Source of the DNA: Planctomycetaceae bacterium
GTDB taxonomy: Bacteria > Planctomycetota > Phycisphaerae > Phycisphaerales > SM1A02
Reading direction: 5' to 3'
Assembly (NCBI GenBank): GCA_947480055.1
Contig: CANKBX010000002.1
Location: 1 to 51,912 of the forward strand
Length of the DNA stretch: 51,912 bases
Made by a program: the position numbers and the translations under genes. Shown here piece by piece: positions 16,230-24,763 of the stretch (its first letter is position 1; each line of letters starts with the position of its first letter). The notes under the pieces are model-generated. The model saw nothing but the letters and a program-made list of their open reading frames with translations. It was not told the origin of the DNA and ran no database searches.

Positions 16230-17354
16230 TTACCTGCCGCCCAAACCACCACCGCCGCCGCCGCCAGAACCTGATTTACTTTTTTCCTTCAATTCAAGTA
16301 GCAACTTTTCCACGACATCCAGGCTTAAACCACGCTCTGATTTCCAACGAAATTCCACAGCGGGATATTTTTTCATCGCGTCGCGAACCCGTTCGAGGGC
16401 TTGCTTGGCGGAGTTCATTTTTTTTGGATCCGCGGAAAATTTCTCGTATTCAGCAAATGATTCCGTTGATTTTGCGAACGCCTTGCGCCAATCAAGGATG
16501 TAGTCGCCAACAATCTTTGTTCCATCCTGGTTGTTTTTGCACAACGAATCATCCCATTCGCGGTATCCAAGCAGGAACATAAGATCCTCTACGCTGTCGG
16601 CGATTCCGTCGCACAAACCCAAATCCTCCGCGGTCTTGGCGTCAAAATTAGCGACCGTGAGTTCATCGCCATCCACCAAGAATGTTCCCTTGGTGTCATC
16701 GCGCCACACTAAATTGCGGCCATTCCAAGAAACACTGAGCGTCTTTTCTGGACGCATCATGGCGAGCCCAAGTTCGGGCGGATAACCGCCGCGGCGCAAG
16801 AAACCATTGGCGATGCCGGTCCATGCGGCGAGAAATTTACGCACCACTTCAGGATCCGGATGCCGCACAAATTCCATCACACGCGACATTCCCCACAAAC
16901 GCGCGTTGCTGGTCATATATAGATCGGGCCATGCCAACGCGATCGCCGTGCTGAATCCAACTGAATCCTTCACCCACATCACTTGCGCGATGTCGCCCAA
17001 GTCCAACTTCAACAAGTCGACCATTTTTCTGGCGTCTTCAAAATCAATCCGGCCTTTCTCGGATCGATCATCATTTCCCAAATAAGTTTTTCCAGTTTTT
17101 CCGTCGGCGCTCTCCATTTGAAAGATAATCAGGTCGGGTTTTTTTTCCTTGACATCCTTGGCGACTTTTTCATAAATGCTCAGGCGAATGTCGCTGCCGA
17201 TTTGTCCATTTCCATCAAGCCCCATGGGAATCACGTAGATTTTTGGAGCCTTGGATGGATCCTTCTGATTCATTTGCAAGGGCGATGGAGCGTCGGCGGC
17301 GAAAGCCAACGTTGCCGCCAACAGCATTCCAACGAGTAGCGAGGTGCGTTTCAT
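16230..17354 (-). CDS. exported ClpP/SppA-fold paralogue, serine missing, poly-Gly tail
   Basis: A 374-residue protein with a signal peptide (1-19, AFA-A). The core parallels the next gene: KIYVIPMGLDGNGQIGSD, LIIFQMESADG, then WVKDSVGFSTAIALAWPDLY. Aligned by eye with the neighbour's AISGAAFTAMHCREIYF, the nucleophile position is Val132, although a Ser lies one residue before and another three after. It is therefore probably a non-catalytic partner. The C-terminus is charged and helical and ends in a run of seven glycines followed by LGGR. It starts 18 nt after cca, so it may be the tail of the cmk operon. The function of the pair is unknown; inference is limited to a periplasmic protease-like assembly. 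Confidence 0.7.
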   Translation of the reverse strand: MKRTSLLVGMLLAATLAFAADAPSPLQMNQKDPSKAPKIYVIPMGLDGNGQIGSDIRLSIYEKVAKDVKEKKPDLIIFQMESADGKTGKTYLGNDDRSEKGRIDFEDARKMVDLLKLDLGDIAQVMWVKDSVGFSTAIALAWPDLYMTSNARLWGMSRVMEFVRHPDPEVVRKFLAAWTGIANGFLRRGGYPPELGLAMMRPEKTLSVSWNGRNLVWRDDTKGTFLVDGDELTVANFDAKTAEDLGLCDGIADSVEDLMFLLGYREWDDSLCKNNQDGTKIVGDYILDWRKAFAKSTESFAEYEKFSADPKKMNSAKQALERVRDAMKKYPAVEFRWKSERGLSLDVVEKLLLELKEKSKSGSGGGGGGGLGGR

Positions 17355-17372
17355 GGTCTTTGAGTATACGGA

Positions 17373-18647
17373 TCAAGTGCGGGAAAGTTGCCTTGCCAAA
17401 TCAGTCGCAGCCTTCTTGGATTCAATCGATCCTTCCAGCTGGGCGTCGTACACCGCGTCCAAGATCACGCGAAATTCGGGACCAGCGCGCAATCCCATGG
17501 CGAGCAAGTCGTCGCCGCACAAGAACGGAGTTGGGGCAATTCCCTCCAATTCAAGTTGCGCATAATCGCGCAGAATGCGTTGCGCCAATTCAGGCGCATC
17601 CGTGGCGTGAACGCGCAGCGCCGCGTGGAATGACGAGTTCGCCGCCGTTCTTTTTCTTTGCGCTTTTGAAAGGGCTGGCCATTCGGGCACGCGCGTCAAC
17701 AAAAACAATGTGCTTGTGAGCGCGTCGCGTTCCTTGTTGGAAAGAACTAGCGCGCTGGTCCATTGAGCAACGCGTTCTTGCCAAGGCAGAGTGGACTGCC
17801 GATCAAGAAGCCATGCGCTAAGAAATGTGGCCAGCAGTTGCGTGGAAATCTCATGCGCATTGTGCGCAAGAATTGGCGAAGGCAACCACGCTTGCTCAAG
17901 CGCGAGTACTCGTCGCAGAGAAGTTGGCGGCGCAATTTCAAGCAGTGCGCTTGACGCGAGTCCCAAGGATTCGATCAGTGCAATGGATTTCACGCGGCTT
18001 GCATGCGCGATCATGCGGCGCAATTCTTGCCCCACGCGTTCGCGGCTCACGCCACGAAGTTCATTGGCATGCGCGCGGATGGCGGCCATGGTTTTGGGTT
18101 CAATGGTCAATTCAAAGCGCGCCGCGAAACGCACCGCGCGTAGCAAGCGCAATCGGTCCTCGCTCAGACGCGCGTCTGGATCATTGATGGCGCGCAATGT
18201 TTTAGTTTCAAGATCTTGCTTGCCGCGCACGTGATCAATCAGTTTTCCCGTGGCGGGATCCATGAAGATTCCATTGATGGTGAAATCGCGTCGATTGGCG
18301 TCGGTGATTTCATCGCCCACTTGAATGTCCTCGGGGCGACGGCCATCAACATAGCGGCCGTCGGCGCGGAAACTGGCCACTTCAACAACGCGCCCCTTGT
18401 GATGCACAAGGATCACGCCAAAACTTTCACCCACGCCGCGCGCCTTGGGAAATATGGCGCGGACTTGCTCGGTGGTCGCGCTGGTGGCGATGTCGTAATC
18501 GGTGGGCGAAAGATTGAGCAATTCATCGCGCACGCAACCGCCCGCGAAATACGCGGTGAATCCGGCCGCGGAAAATTTCGCGGCGATTTCCGCGGCGGCT
18601 TCGCGCGCGCTGGTGCTTGAACCACTTGAATGATTCGCGTCAGCCAT
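17373..18647 (-). CDS. cca: CCA-adding tRNA nucleotidyltransferase / poly(A) polymerase family
   Basis: A 424-residue enzyme that builds or repairs the 3' CCA end of tRNAs from CTP and ATP. The class II nucleotidyltransferase head is at about residues 20-170: GGCVRDELL, the metal-binding DYDIAT, RRDFTINGIF, and then DEDR-like SEDRLRLLRAVRFAARF (neck region). No HD phosphohydrolase domain is evident. The ATG at 18645-18647 was chosen over an upstream start that adds 35 basic residues, because the protein then overlaps plsC by only 8 nt and begins like its relatives. Poly(A) polymerase cannot be excluded by sequence alone, but a single copy near tRNA/lipid genes favours CCA addition. Confidence 0.9.
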   Translation of the reverse strand: MADANHSSGSSTSAREAAAEIAAKFSAAGFTAYFAGGCVRDELLNLSPTDYDIATSATTEQVRAIFPKARGVGESFGVILVHHKGRVVEVASFRADGRYVDGRRPEDIQVGDEITDANRRDFTINGIFMDPATGKLIDHVRGKQDLETKTLRAINDPDARLSEDRLRLLRAVRFAARFELTIEPKTMAAIRAHANELRGVSRERVGQELRRMIAHASRVKSIALIESLGLASSALLEIAPPTSLRRVLALEQAWLPSPILAHNAHEISTQLLATFLSAWLLDRQSTLPWQERVAQWTSALVLSNKERDALTSTLFLLTRVPEWPALSKAQRKRTAANSSFHAALRVHATDAPELAQRILRDYAQLELEGIAPTPFLCGDDLLAMGLRAGPEFRVILDAVYDAQLEGSIESKKAATDLARQLSRT

Positions 18648-19440
18648 GGGCGTTGCTGGAAGAAATATTCTGCGGGCTTGGATGGCGATGCTGCGGCGCG
18701 CTGTCTTGCGCATTTTCATGCGTTGGCAAAAGCAATTGATCGCCTGGACCAACCGCGGGAAATCTTCCTTGTGTTGAGCGCCGAATGGATTCGCGGCGAT
18801 TCATGCGCAAACGATCAACCGCCAGGCGCAACCGTTCAATGCCGCCATCGGGATCGTTGATCAAAACTTCTGGATCGATTGGCTCGCCCGCTTCAACTTC
18901 AAGCCGCCCCGCCAAACGCGGCAACTTTTGCGAACTGGGCCAGATATCAAATCCACCCTCGAGCCCGATTGGAACCACTGGAACTTTGGCGCGGCGAATC
19001 AACAGCGCAACGCCCCGTTGAAACGGCGCAATGGCGCCATCGTCGCAACGGCCGCCCTCTGGATAAATCAACAAGCAACGGCCTTGCGCCAAAACTTGCA
19101 GCGCGGCCTTGATTGCCGCGGAGTCGGATTTTTCTTTCAACGCAATCGCGTTGAAGGAACTGATCAGCGCGCCAAACCATTTGTTGTTGAACAGCGTGCT
19201 GCGCGCGATGTAGGCGGTCTGACGGTCATAGGCCACGGCCGCGTGCGGAATTGGATCAAGAAATGATTGATGATTTCCCACCAACAACACGCCGCCCGTG
19301 CGCGGAATATTGTGGGCGCCAACCACTTTCATTCCATAAAATATCCTGGCCAATATTCCACAAAACAGCGCGATGAAATCCCACCACATGGCTTGGATAA
19401 ATTTTCGGCCAGGCGCGCGCCGAGAAAAATCGTGGAACAT
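18640..19440 (-). CDS. plsC: 1-acyl-sn-glycerol-3-phosphate acyltransferase (PlsC family)
   Basis: A 266-residue membrane-associated enzyme that adds the second acyl chain to lysophosphatidic acid. Motif I is NHQSFLDP (an NHxxxxD form of the H(x4)D catalytic pair) at about residue 55, a substrate region FNAIALKE follows, and motif III is YPEGGR. One hydrophobic stretch lies near 15-35. The last 50 residues are Arg/Gln/Ser-rich and may be disordered. The ATG at 19438-19440 shares its A with the cmk stop (TAATG), a tight coupling, and was preferred over an upstream start that would add 13 residues. The cmk-plsC pair is a known neighbourhood in several bacterial phyla. Confidence 0.9.
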   Translation of the reverse strand: MFHDFSRRAPGRKFIQAMWWDFIALFCGILARIFYGMKVVGAHNIPRTGGVLLVGNHQSFLDPIPHAAVAYDRQTAYIARSTLFNNKWFGALISSFNAIALKEKSDSAAIKAALQVLAQGRCLLIYPEGGRCDDGAIAPFQRGVALLIRRAKVPVVPIGLEGGFDIWPSSQKLPRLAGRLEVEAGEPIDPEVLINDPDGGIERLRLAVDRLRMNRRESIRRSTQGRFPAVGPGDQLLLPTHENAQDSAPQHRHPSPQNISSSNAHG

Positions 19441-20165
19441 TAGCGATGCACCGACGCGGTGGTTGTGATTGAAAGCCAAGGGCCAAGCCGCTCCCTGGCG
19501 AGAATTTCTAACGTGTTCACTACCGCCTCAAGATCAAGATTGCTAGTGTCCACCCGAGTCGCGCCATCTGGAACGCGCAGAGGACCGACCGCGCGCGTTG
19601 AATCCACGTGATCGCGATGCTGGATCGCGCGAAGAATGCTGGCCTCATCGGAGACATGTCCGGCGGCTCGCAATTGGGCCACGCGTCGCTGCGCGCGCAC
19701 GCGTGGATCGGCTTCAAGATAAATGCGAAGCGGCGCGTCTGGAAAAACCACTGAACCTTGATCGCGTCCCTCCGTGACAAGACGCGGATGAGCGTTGGCG
19801 ATTTCGCGTTGACGACGCACCATTTCGCGGCGCACATCGGAGCACGCGGACACCGGCGAAACGGCTTCGGTCACTTCGGCTGATCGAATAAATGGAGTCA
19901 CGTCGCGGCGACCAAGAAGAAGTTTAGGTGGACTTGATTTCCAATCGAACACCAAAGTTGTGGCGGCAAGCGCGGCGGCGATGGCCTCGCCATCGTCAAT
20001 GGGAATTGAATGTTCAATCGCCAACAACGCGGCGGCGCGGTACATGGCGCCCGTGTCCAGAAATTCCAAACCCAACCGCACGGCCAACATGTGCGCCACG
20101 GAACTTTTGCCCGTGCCCGCGGGCCCATCAATGGTGATGATCAATGGATTTGTGGGGGAATTCAT
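19440..20165 (-). CDS. cmk: cytidylate kinase
   Basis: A 241-residue cytoplasmic enzyme that phosphorylates CMP and dCMP with ATP. The P-loop TIDGPAGTGKSSVAH is at residues 10-25, followed by FLDTGAMYRAAALLA (nucleotide-binding helix), the RRDVTPFIRSAEVTEAVSPV segment, VTEGRDQGSVVFPDA for the CMP site (usual form GRDIGT), and a basic lid RVRAQRR. Length is normal (about 220-240). Gln replaces Ile in the GRDxG motif, a mild change. It overlaps the upstream epimerase by ATGA and shares a base with plsC, so the four genes 20962-17373 form one transcript. Confidence 0.95.
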   Translation of the reverse strand: MNSPTNPLIITIDGPAGTGKSSVAHMLAVRLGLEFLDTGAMYRAAALLAIEHSIPIDDGEAIAAALAATTLVFDWKSSPPKLLLGRRDVTPFIRSAEVTEAVSPVSACSDVRREMVRRQREIANAHPRLVTEGRDQGSVVFPDAPLRIYLEADPRVRAQRRVAQLRAAGHVSDEASILRAIQHRDHVDSTRAVGPLRVPDGATRVDTSNLDLEAVVNTLEILARERLGPWLSITTTASVHR

Positions 20166-20962
20166 GCGGGTTCCGCAGCCTCCATCGCCGCCGACAACAT
20201 GTCGCGCGCCATGCTGAGCGGTTTGATTGGATCACCCTTTCCCAAAAAATCCAGCGAGATGGAATTGACGTAGCCAACCGATCGCAGTGTTTCAATGCAC
20301 TCGTCCAAACTCCAATCCGTGTGCTCGCCGGAGCTGGAAAAACCCATCACGCTTGCGGTGATCGATTGCGCGTAAGGCGCGAGCCTGCGCAGTTCTTGGC
20401 TTACTCCACCATGCGCCGCGGCGTGGTGAAACGAAGGCATGGTTCCAATGCGGAAGCCTCCAACTTTCTTCACCAGATCGATCAACGCTTTGCCGTCGGA
20501 TAAAAGTCCGGGCACGCTTTGCAGCAACAAAGTCGTCTCGAATTTGTCCATTTCAACCATGGCTAATTTAAGCGTTTTCGCCACCGCATCCACGCGCTCT
20601 TGCGTTGTGACATCGGCGAGGTTGATGGCGACACTGGAGCAACCAAGACGGTTGGCCGCGCTGGCCAATCGACGAATGCGCTCAATCACAGAGGCGCGAT
20701 TGTCGGGACTCCATAAATCCAAAGTGGGCGTTTCGATTAAAACCAGAAATGGACAATGCGCCTTGTCTGAAAGATCACGAAGTAGTTCAAAATCTTTTGG
20801 TGTGCGCCCGATCAATAAATCGGTGGGAATATTCAGACCGCGCAGACCCATTTCCTCGTTGACAAAGGTTGGAAGCTCAAAAATATCCAACGGTTTTTTT
20901 GCCCGCTTCATTAAAGGCCGGAGCGCGCCGACCGAAAGCGTTAAAACCATTTGAGCTAACAT
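20162..20962 (-). CDS. sugar phosphate isomerase/epimerase-like TIM barrel
   Basis: A 266-residue protein of the xylose-isomerase-like TIM barrel (AP endonuclease 2) style. I see strand-like blocks at the expected intervals: DIFELPTFV, FLVLIETPTL, SSVAINLADV, TTLLLQSVPG, FRIGTMPSFHH and ITASVMGFSS. The metal-ligand pattern of the family (E, D, H, E) is only partly evident, with E142-type acids replaced in places, so the substrate and activity are open. The ATG has GGGAG 8 nt upstream. It is the first gene of the cmk-plsC-cca run and divergent from gcvH, with a 78-nt region in between. Confidence 0.65.
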   Translation of the reverse strand: MLAQMVLTLSVGALRPLMKRAKKPLDIFELPTFVNEEMGLRGLNIPTDLLIGRTPKDFELLRDLSDKAHCPFLVLIETPTLDLWSPDNRASVIERIRRLASAANRLGCSSVAINLADVTTQERVDAVAKTLKLAMVEMDKFETTLLLQSVPGLLSDGKALIDLVKKVGGFRIGTMPSFHHAAAHGGVSQELRRLAPYAQSITASVMGFSSSGEHTDWSLDECIETLRSVGYVNSISLDFLGKGDPIKPLSMARDMLSAAMEAAEPA

Positions 20963-21040
20963 CTGCGGGTCTCCCTATTGATTCAAGCAGGATAGCAAGC
21001 CTCGGGGACACTATGATCCCCCACCCCAATGGAGAACACA

Positions 21041-21424
21041 ATGAAGAGTCCAGAACAAAGTCGTATTTCCCAGAGCCATGAATGGTTTGTCAATCACGCG
21101 GGTGATGTCACCGTTGGCATCACCCAATTCGCGGCCAATGAATTGACCGACATCACCTATGTGCAAACCAAGCCAGTTGGAACCGTGATCGCGATTGGCG
21201 ATGTGGTTGGCGAAGTGGAGAGCGTGAAGACCACCAGCGAAATTTATTGCGCCGTGGCCGGAACGATCACCGCGGTGAATGACGCCGCCGTGAAGGATCC
21301 TTCTTTGCTCAACAGTGATCCATTCGGCAAAGGCTGGTTGGTGAAACTGAAAGTGAGCGATGTGTCCCCGCTTTCTAAATTGATGGACGCCGCGACGTAT
21401 GACTCCAAGCATGTCGTCCACTGA
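21041..21424 (+). CDS. gcvH: glycine cleavage system H protein
   Basis: A 127-residue lipoyl carrier that shuttles the aminomethyl group between the P, T and L proteins of the glycine cleavage system. The lipoylation site is the Lys in VESVKTTSEIY (about residues 60-70), preceded by VGITQFAANELTDITYV and followed by GTITAVNDAAVKDPSLLNSD. GKGWLVKL closes the fold. The ATG at 21041 has GGAG 6 nt upstream, better than an ATG at 21029. No gcvT, gcvP or lpd lies in the window. It overlaps the ABC ATPase that follows by 14 nt. The upstream TATGAT (21012-21017) may be a -10 box, with no clear -35. Confidence 0.95.
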   Translation: MKSPEQSRISQSHEWFVNHAGDVTVGITQFAANELTDITYVQTKPVGTVIAIGDVVGEVESVKTTSEIYCAVAGTITAVNDAAVKDPSLLNSDPFGKGWLVKLKVSDVSPLSKLMDAATYDSKHVVH

Positions 21425-22181
21425 TTCAAATATCAGCGCGTGCCGAATTCGACTTCGGGGAGTTCGCAAGAGTTATGCCATGGGCTCGCGCCGAGTTGAG
21501 GCTCTGCGCGGAATCGATCTTGAACTTCTAGGTCCGGGCTTTCACGCGATCATGGGTCCATCGGGAAGCGGCAAGAGCACGCTGCTGCATTTACTCGCGG
21601 GACTTGACGCGGCGGATTCTGGCGAACTTGAAGTGGGCGAGTCGCGGCTGGATGGACTCTCTGAAAGTGAATTGACCATGCATCGACGTCGCCGAAGTGG
21701 CGTGGTTTTTCAGGGATTTAACCTGCTTCCAACATTAAACGCCTTGGAGAATGTGACGTTGCCATCCACACTTGATGGCGTGGCGCACGCCACGGTTGCG
21801 CCGCGCGCGCAGGAATTGTTGCGCGAGTTGGGATTGGGCGATCGAATGGATCATCGGCCGGATTCGCTTTCTGGTGGCGAGCAACAACGCGTGGCGATCG
21901 CGCGCGCGCTGCTGAATGAGCCGCCCGTTCTTTTGGCGGATGAGCCAACTGGAAATCTTGACAGCGACACCAGCGACCGCTTGTGGCGGTTGCTTGCGGG
22001 TCTTGCGGCGCGGCGAAATATGTTGGTGGTGATGGTCACGCACGAACCCGCCGCGGCGGCGCACTGCGAACGAGTTCATGTTCTTCGAGATGGCCTTTTG
22101 GCCGGGAGCTTTGATGTTCAAGGGATGGATGCTTCCCAGTTGGCGCTTCGCGCGGCGGACATTGTTCGCTCGCCCAGGTAG
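21411..22181 (+). CDS. ABC transporter ATP-binding protein, LolD/MacB type
   Basis: A 256-residue ATPase. Walker A GPSGSGKST, Q-loop VVFQGFNLLPTLNALENV, signature LSGGEQQRVAIARAL, Walker B LLADEPTGNLD and the switch His in VTHEPAAA are all in place. The QxFNLLPTL and DEPTGNLD forms are typical of the LolD/MacB/FtsE class that partners with FtsX-type permeases. The next gene is such a permease and overlaps its end. The ATG at 21411 overlaps gcvH; an ATG at 21399 is possible. Substrate is unknown; lipoprotein release is one option, and other exports of this class are equally possible. Confidence 0.9.
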   Translation: MSSTDSNISACRIRLRGVRKSYAMGSRRVEALRGIDLELLGPGFHAIMGPSGSGKSTLLHLLAGLDAADSGELEVGESRLDGLSESELTMHRRRRSGVVFQGFNLLPTLNALENVTLPSTLDGVAHATVAPRAQELLRELGLGDRMDHRPDSLSGGEQQRVAIARALLNEPPVLLADEPTGNLDSDTSDRLWRLLAGLAARRNMLVVMVTHEPAAAAHCERVHVLRDGLLAGSFDVQGMDASQLALRAADIVRSPR

Positions 22182-24720
22182 AAGCGCGCTGTTATTTGTG
22201 GCGATCGCAATGGCAAGCACGCTGGTGACAGCGGTTGGAAGCGGCATGCATTCGGTGCAAAAAAATGTGCGGGGAAAGTTGACCAGTTTGCTTGGCGAAG
22301 TTGACGCGCGATTGGTGCAACAATCAGCGGCGCCATTTTCCGCGGGCATTATGGATCAAATCAAATCTTGGCCGCAGGTTGAGGCTGTTTCGGCCAGACG
22401 TTTGGGCTCGCTCACGCTGAGCCGCGCCGATGGAGCGCTGGATTCCGCCGGAAAATTGCGGCGAACCACGGCGCAAGCGCGCGGCATAGATCCACTTTCA
22501 GATCCACGATTTGATCCAATGCCAATGCAACAGGGTCAAAGACCAAGCGCGCCAAATCACATCGCGCTTGATCCTGTGACCGCGAAAGATTTGAACGCGC
22601 AAATTGGAGACGCGCTTTTGGTGTTGCGTCTTGGCGAACCCGTGCGACTGACCGTTTGCGGAATCGTGCAACGGCCAATGCTTGGCGCGCTGCAAAAACC
22701 AGCGGTGGTGTTGTATCGATCCACGTTGAACAGCGCCATGGGCCGCGAGGACGAAGCAACGCAGATCGCGATCTTGCTCGCTCCGGCGACGGATGTTGGC
22801 GCGTGGTGCAAAGCCCATGCGCAAGATGTCGAACCTGACATGCTGCTCGAGCCAGCGGAGATGGCGACATCGGGCATGGACAAGCAGGTGCTCGCGGGCC
22901 AACTTGGATTCACGCTGGCCACGGTGATCGCGTTTCTTGCGTGCTCATTTATTGTTGGCGTTGGCATGACCACGGCGGTGGCGGAATTGGAACGCGAATT
23001 GGCGACCATGCGATGCTTGGGCGCGTCGCGTGGACAACTGTTCGCGGGTCAATGCGTCGCGGGCTTCGTGCTCAGCGCAACCGCTGGAATAGTGGGAATT
23101 CCCATTGGTTTTGCGGGGGCTTGGCTGGTGACGTGGTGGTTCCGCGACAGTTTGCCCGAAGGATTTTCGCCATCATGGTTGGGCGCCGGACTTGCGTTTG
23201 GCGGCTCGGTTATGTCTGGATTTCTTGGGGCTTTAAACCCCGCGCGGATCGCGTCGCGCACGTCGCCGCTGGAAGCATTGCGACGTAGAGCGACGCCTGT
23301 GTGGCGCGCTGGAATTTGGATTTGTCTTGTGGTTGGAATTGCCTGCGCCTGTTTTGAAGTGCTCGTGCTCACTCTGCCAACAGATACGCAACAAAAATTT
23401 TGGCTGCACGCCTTGGTTGGATTGCCCATCATTCACATCGGCTGGTTTTTATTGTGCGTGCCCATCATGCAACTTGTTGGTGCGGCGCTTTCCGGAGTGT
23501 TGACACGAATGCTTTCACTTGCGCCAGGTCTGTTGCGCGGCGGAGTGTCGCGCGCCCCGTATCGACTGGGTCTCACCGCGGGCGCGCTGATGATGGGCAT
23601 GAGCATTCTGGTGAGCTCATGGAGCAATGGCGAAAGTGTGCTGAACGAAATTCGTTCCAAGGTGAAATTTGGAGACGCGTTCGCGTTTCGCGTCAGCGGT
23701 TTGAGTCCGCGCGATCAAGAGGTGCTTCGAAAACTTCCCGGCGTGCGCAACGCGGCGGCGGTTGGATATTTGCCGCTGAAAACAGATTCAAAGATGGCCT
23801 TGGGCGTGCAATCCATAGCTCCGCCCAACGTGATTTGTGTTGGATTTGAGCCAGATTCATTCCTAAAAATGAATCGCTTGGATTGGATTCGCGGCTCACC
23901 GGACACGGCCCTTCCACTTCTGAAAAGTGGCGAAGGCGTTTTGGTGGCGGAGCAATTTCTAACCGCGCGGGGAATTGATGTGGGCGACTCCATTGATCTG
24001 ATCGGCCCAAAAAATCGCGTGACCATGAAAGTGGTTGGAGTTGTTTCAAGCGCGGGCTTGGACATGGCAACGCAAGTGTTTGGAATTCGCAGCGTCTATA
24101 TGGAGCACGCCATGAGTTGCGTGTTCATGGACTTGTCGGCAGTGGCGAAAAATTTTGGAGTGCGAGACGCGGTGATCATGCAAATGGATTTGGGTCCGAT
24201 CGGCAGCTCCGCGCAGGATGACGATTTGGCCGCGGCCGTTGCCAACGCCGTTCCTGGCGCGATGTTTGCAAGCGGCCGTGGCATTCGTACGCAAGTGGAT
24301 GAGGTTGGCAAGGTGATCCTGGGCATGGGCGGCGCGGTTGCGTTCGCGGCGTTGTTGCTTGGATGCTTTGGCGTGGGCAATGTGATCGCGGCGCAAGTAT
24401 CCGGGCGCGGATATGAGTTTGGGGTTTTGCGCGCCACTGGCGCCAGTCGAAACTCCATCGCGGGCTTGGTGCTTGCGGAAGCCGCGATGCTGGCGGTGAC
24501 AGCGATCTTGGGAGGAACCGCATTGGGTTTTGAACTGGCGTGGGCGGGATGTGTTTTGTATCGCGACTTGATCGGACTTCAATTGTCGCTGATTTTCCCT
24601 GTGATTCCATGGATGATTGGCGGCGCCACGTTGCTTGTATTCACGCTTTTGGCTGCGTTGCCCGCCGTGGCAAGGCTGCTGAAAAAATCTCCGCGCGAAC
24701 TTCTCACCACAAACTCGTGA
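22114..24720 (+). CDS. FtsX/MacB-type ABC transporter permease (two permease halves)
   Basis: An inner-membrane protein of about 868 residues with two FtsX-like halves. An N-terminal span (FVAIAMASTLVTAVG) precedes a periplasmic region (about 50-270), then spans near 285-310, 340-365 and 385-400. The second half repeats the layout, with spans near 440, 475, 515 and at 755-865, and a second periplasmic region (530-750). This full-length DUF214-like form often works with one LolD-type ATPase. ATG at 22114 (GGGAG upstream) or 22129 would both serve; either overlaps the ATPase by 53-68 nt. Relatives export lipoproteins, antimicrobials or peptides, so substrate is undecided. Confidence 0.85.
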   Translation: MFKGWMLPSWRFARRTLFARPGRSALLFVAIAMASTLVTAVGSGMHSVQKNVRGKLTSLLGEVDARLVQQSAAPFSAGIMDQIKSWPQVEAVSARRLGSLTLSRADGALDSAGKLRRTTAQARGIDPLSDPRFDPMPMQQGQRPSAPNHIALDPVTAKDLNAQIGDALLVLRLGEPVRLTVCGIVQRPMLGALQKPAVVLYRSTLNSAMGREDEATQIAILLAPATDVGAWCKAHAQDVEPDMLLEPAEMATSGMDKQVLAGQLGFTLATVIAFLACSFIVGVGMTTAVAELERELATMRCLGASRGQLFAGQCVAGFVLSATAGIVGIPIGFAGAWLVTWWFRDSLPEGFSPSWLGAGLAFGGSVMSGFLGALNPARIASRTSPLEALRRRATPVWRAGIWICLVVGIACACFEVLVLTLPTDTQQKFWLHALVGLPIIHIGWFLLCVPIMQLVGAALSGVLTRMLSLAPGLLRGGVSRAPYRLGLTAGALMMGMSILVSSWSNGESVLNEIRSKVKFGDAFAFRVSGLSPRDQEVLRKLPGVRNAAAVGYLPLKTDSKMALGVQSIAPPNVICVGFEPDSFLKMNRLDWIRGSPDTALPLLKSGEGVLVAEQFLTARGIDVGDSIDLIGPKNRVTMKVVGVVSSAGLDMATQVFGIRSVYMEHAMSCVFMDLSAVAKNFGVRDAVIMQMDLGPIGSSAQDDDLAAAVANAVPGAMFASGRGIRTQVDEVGKVILGMGGAVAFAALLLGCFGVGNVIAAQVSGRGYEFGVLRATGASRNSIAGLVLAEAAMLAVTAILGGTALGFELAWAGCVLYRDLIGLQLSLIFPVIPWMIGGATLLVFTLLAALPAVARLLKKSPRELLTTNS

Positions 24721-24763
24721 CTTTCAATTCGCATGCAATCGCGCCACTTCCTACAGTGCGTGG

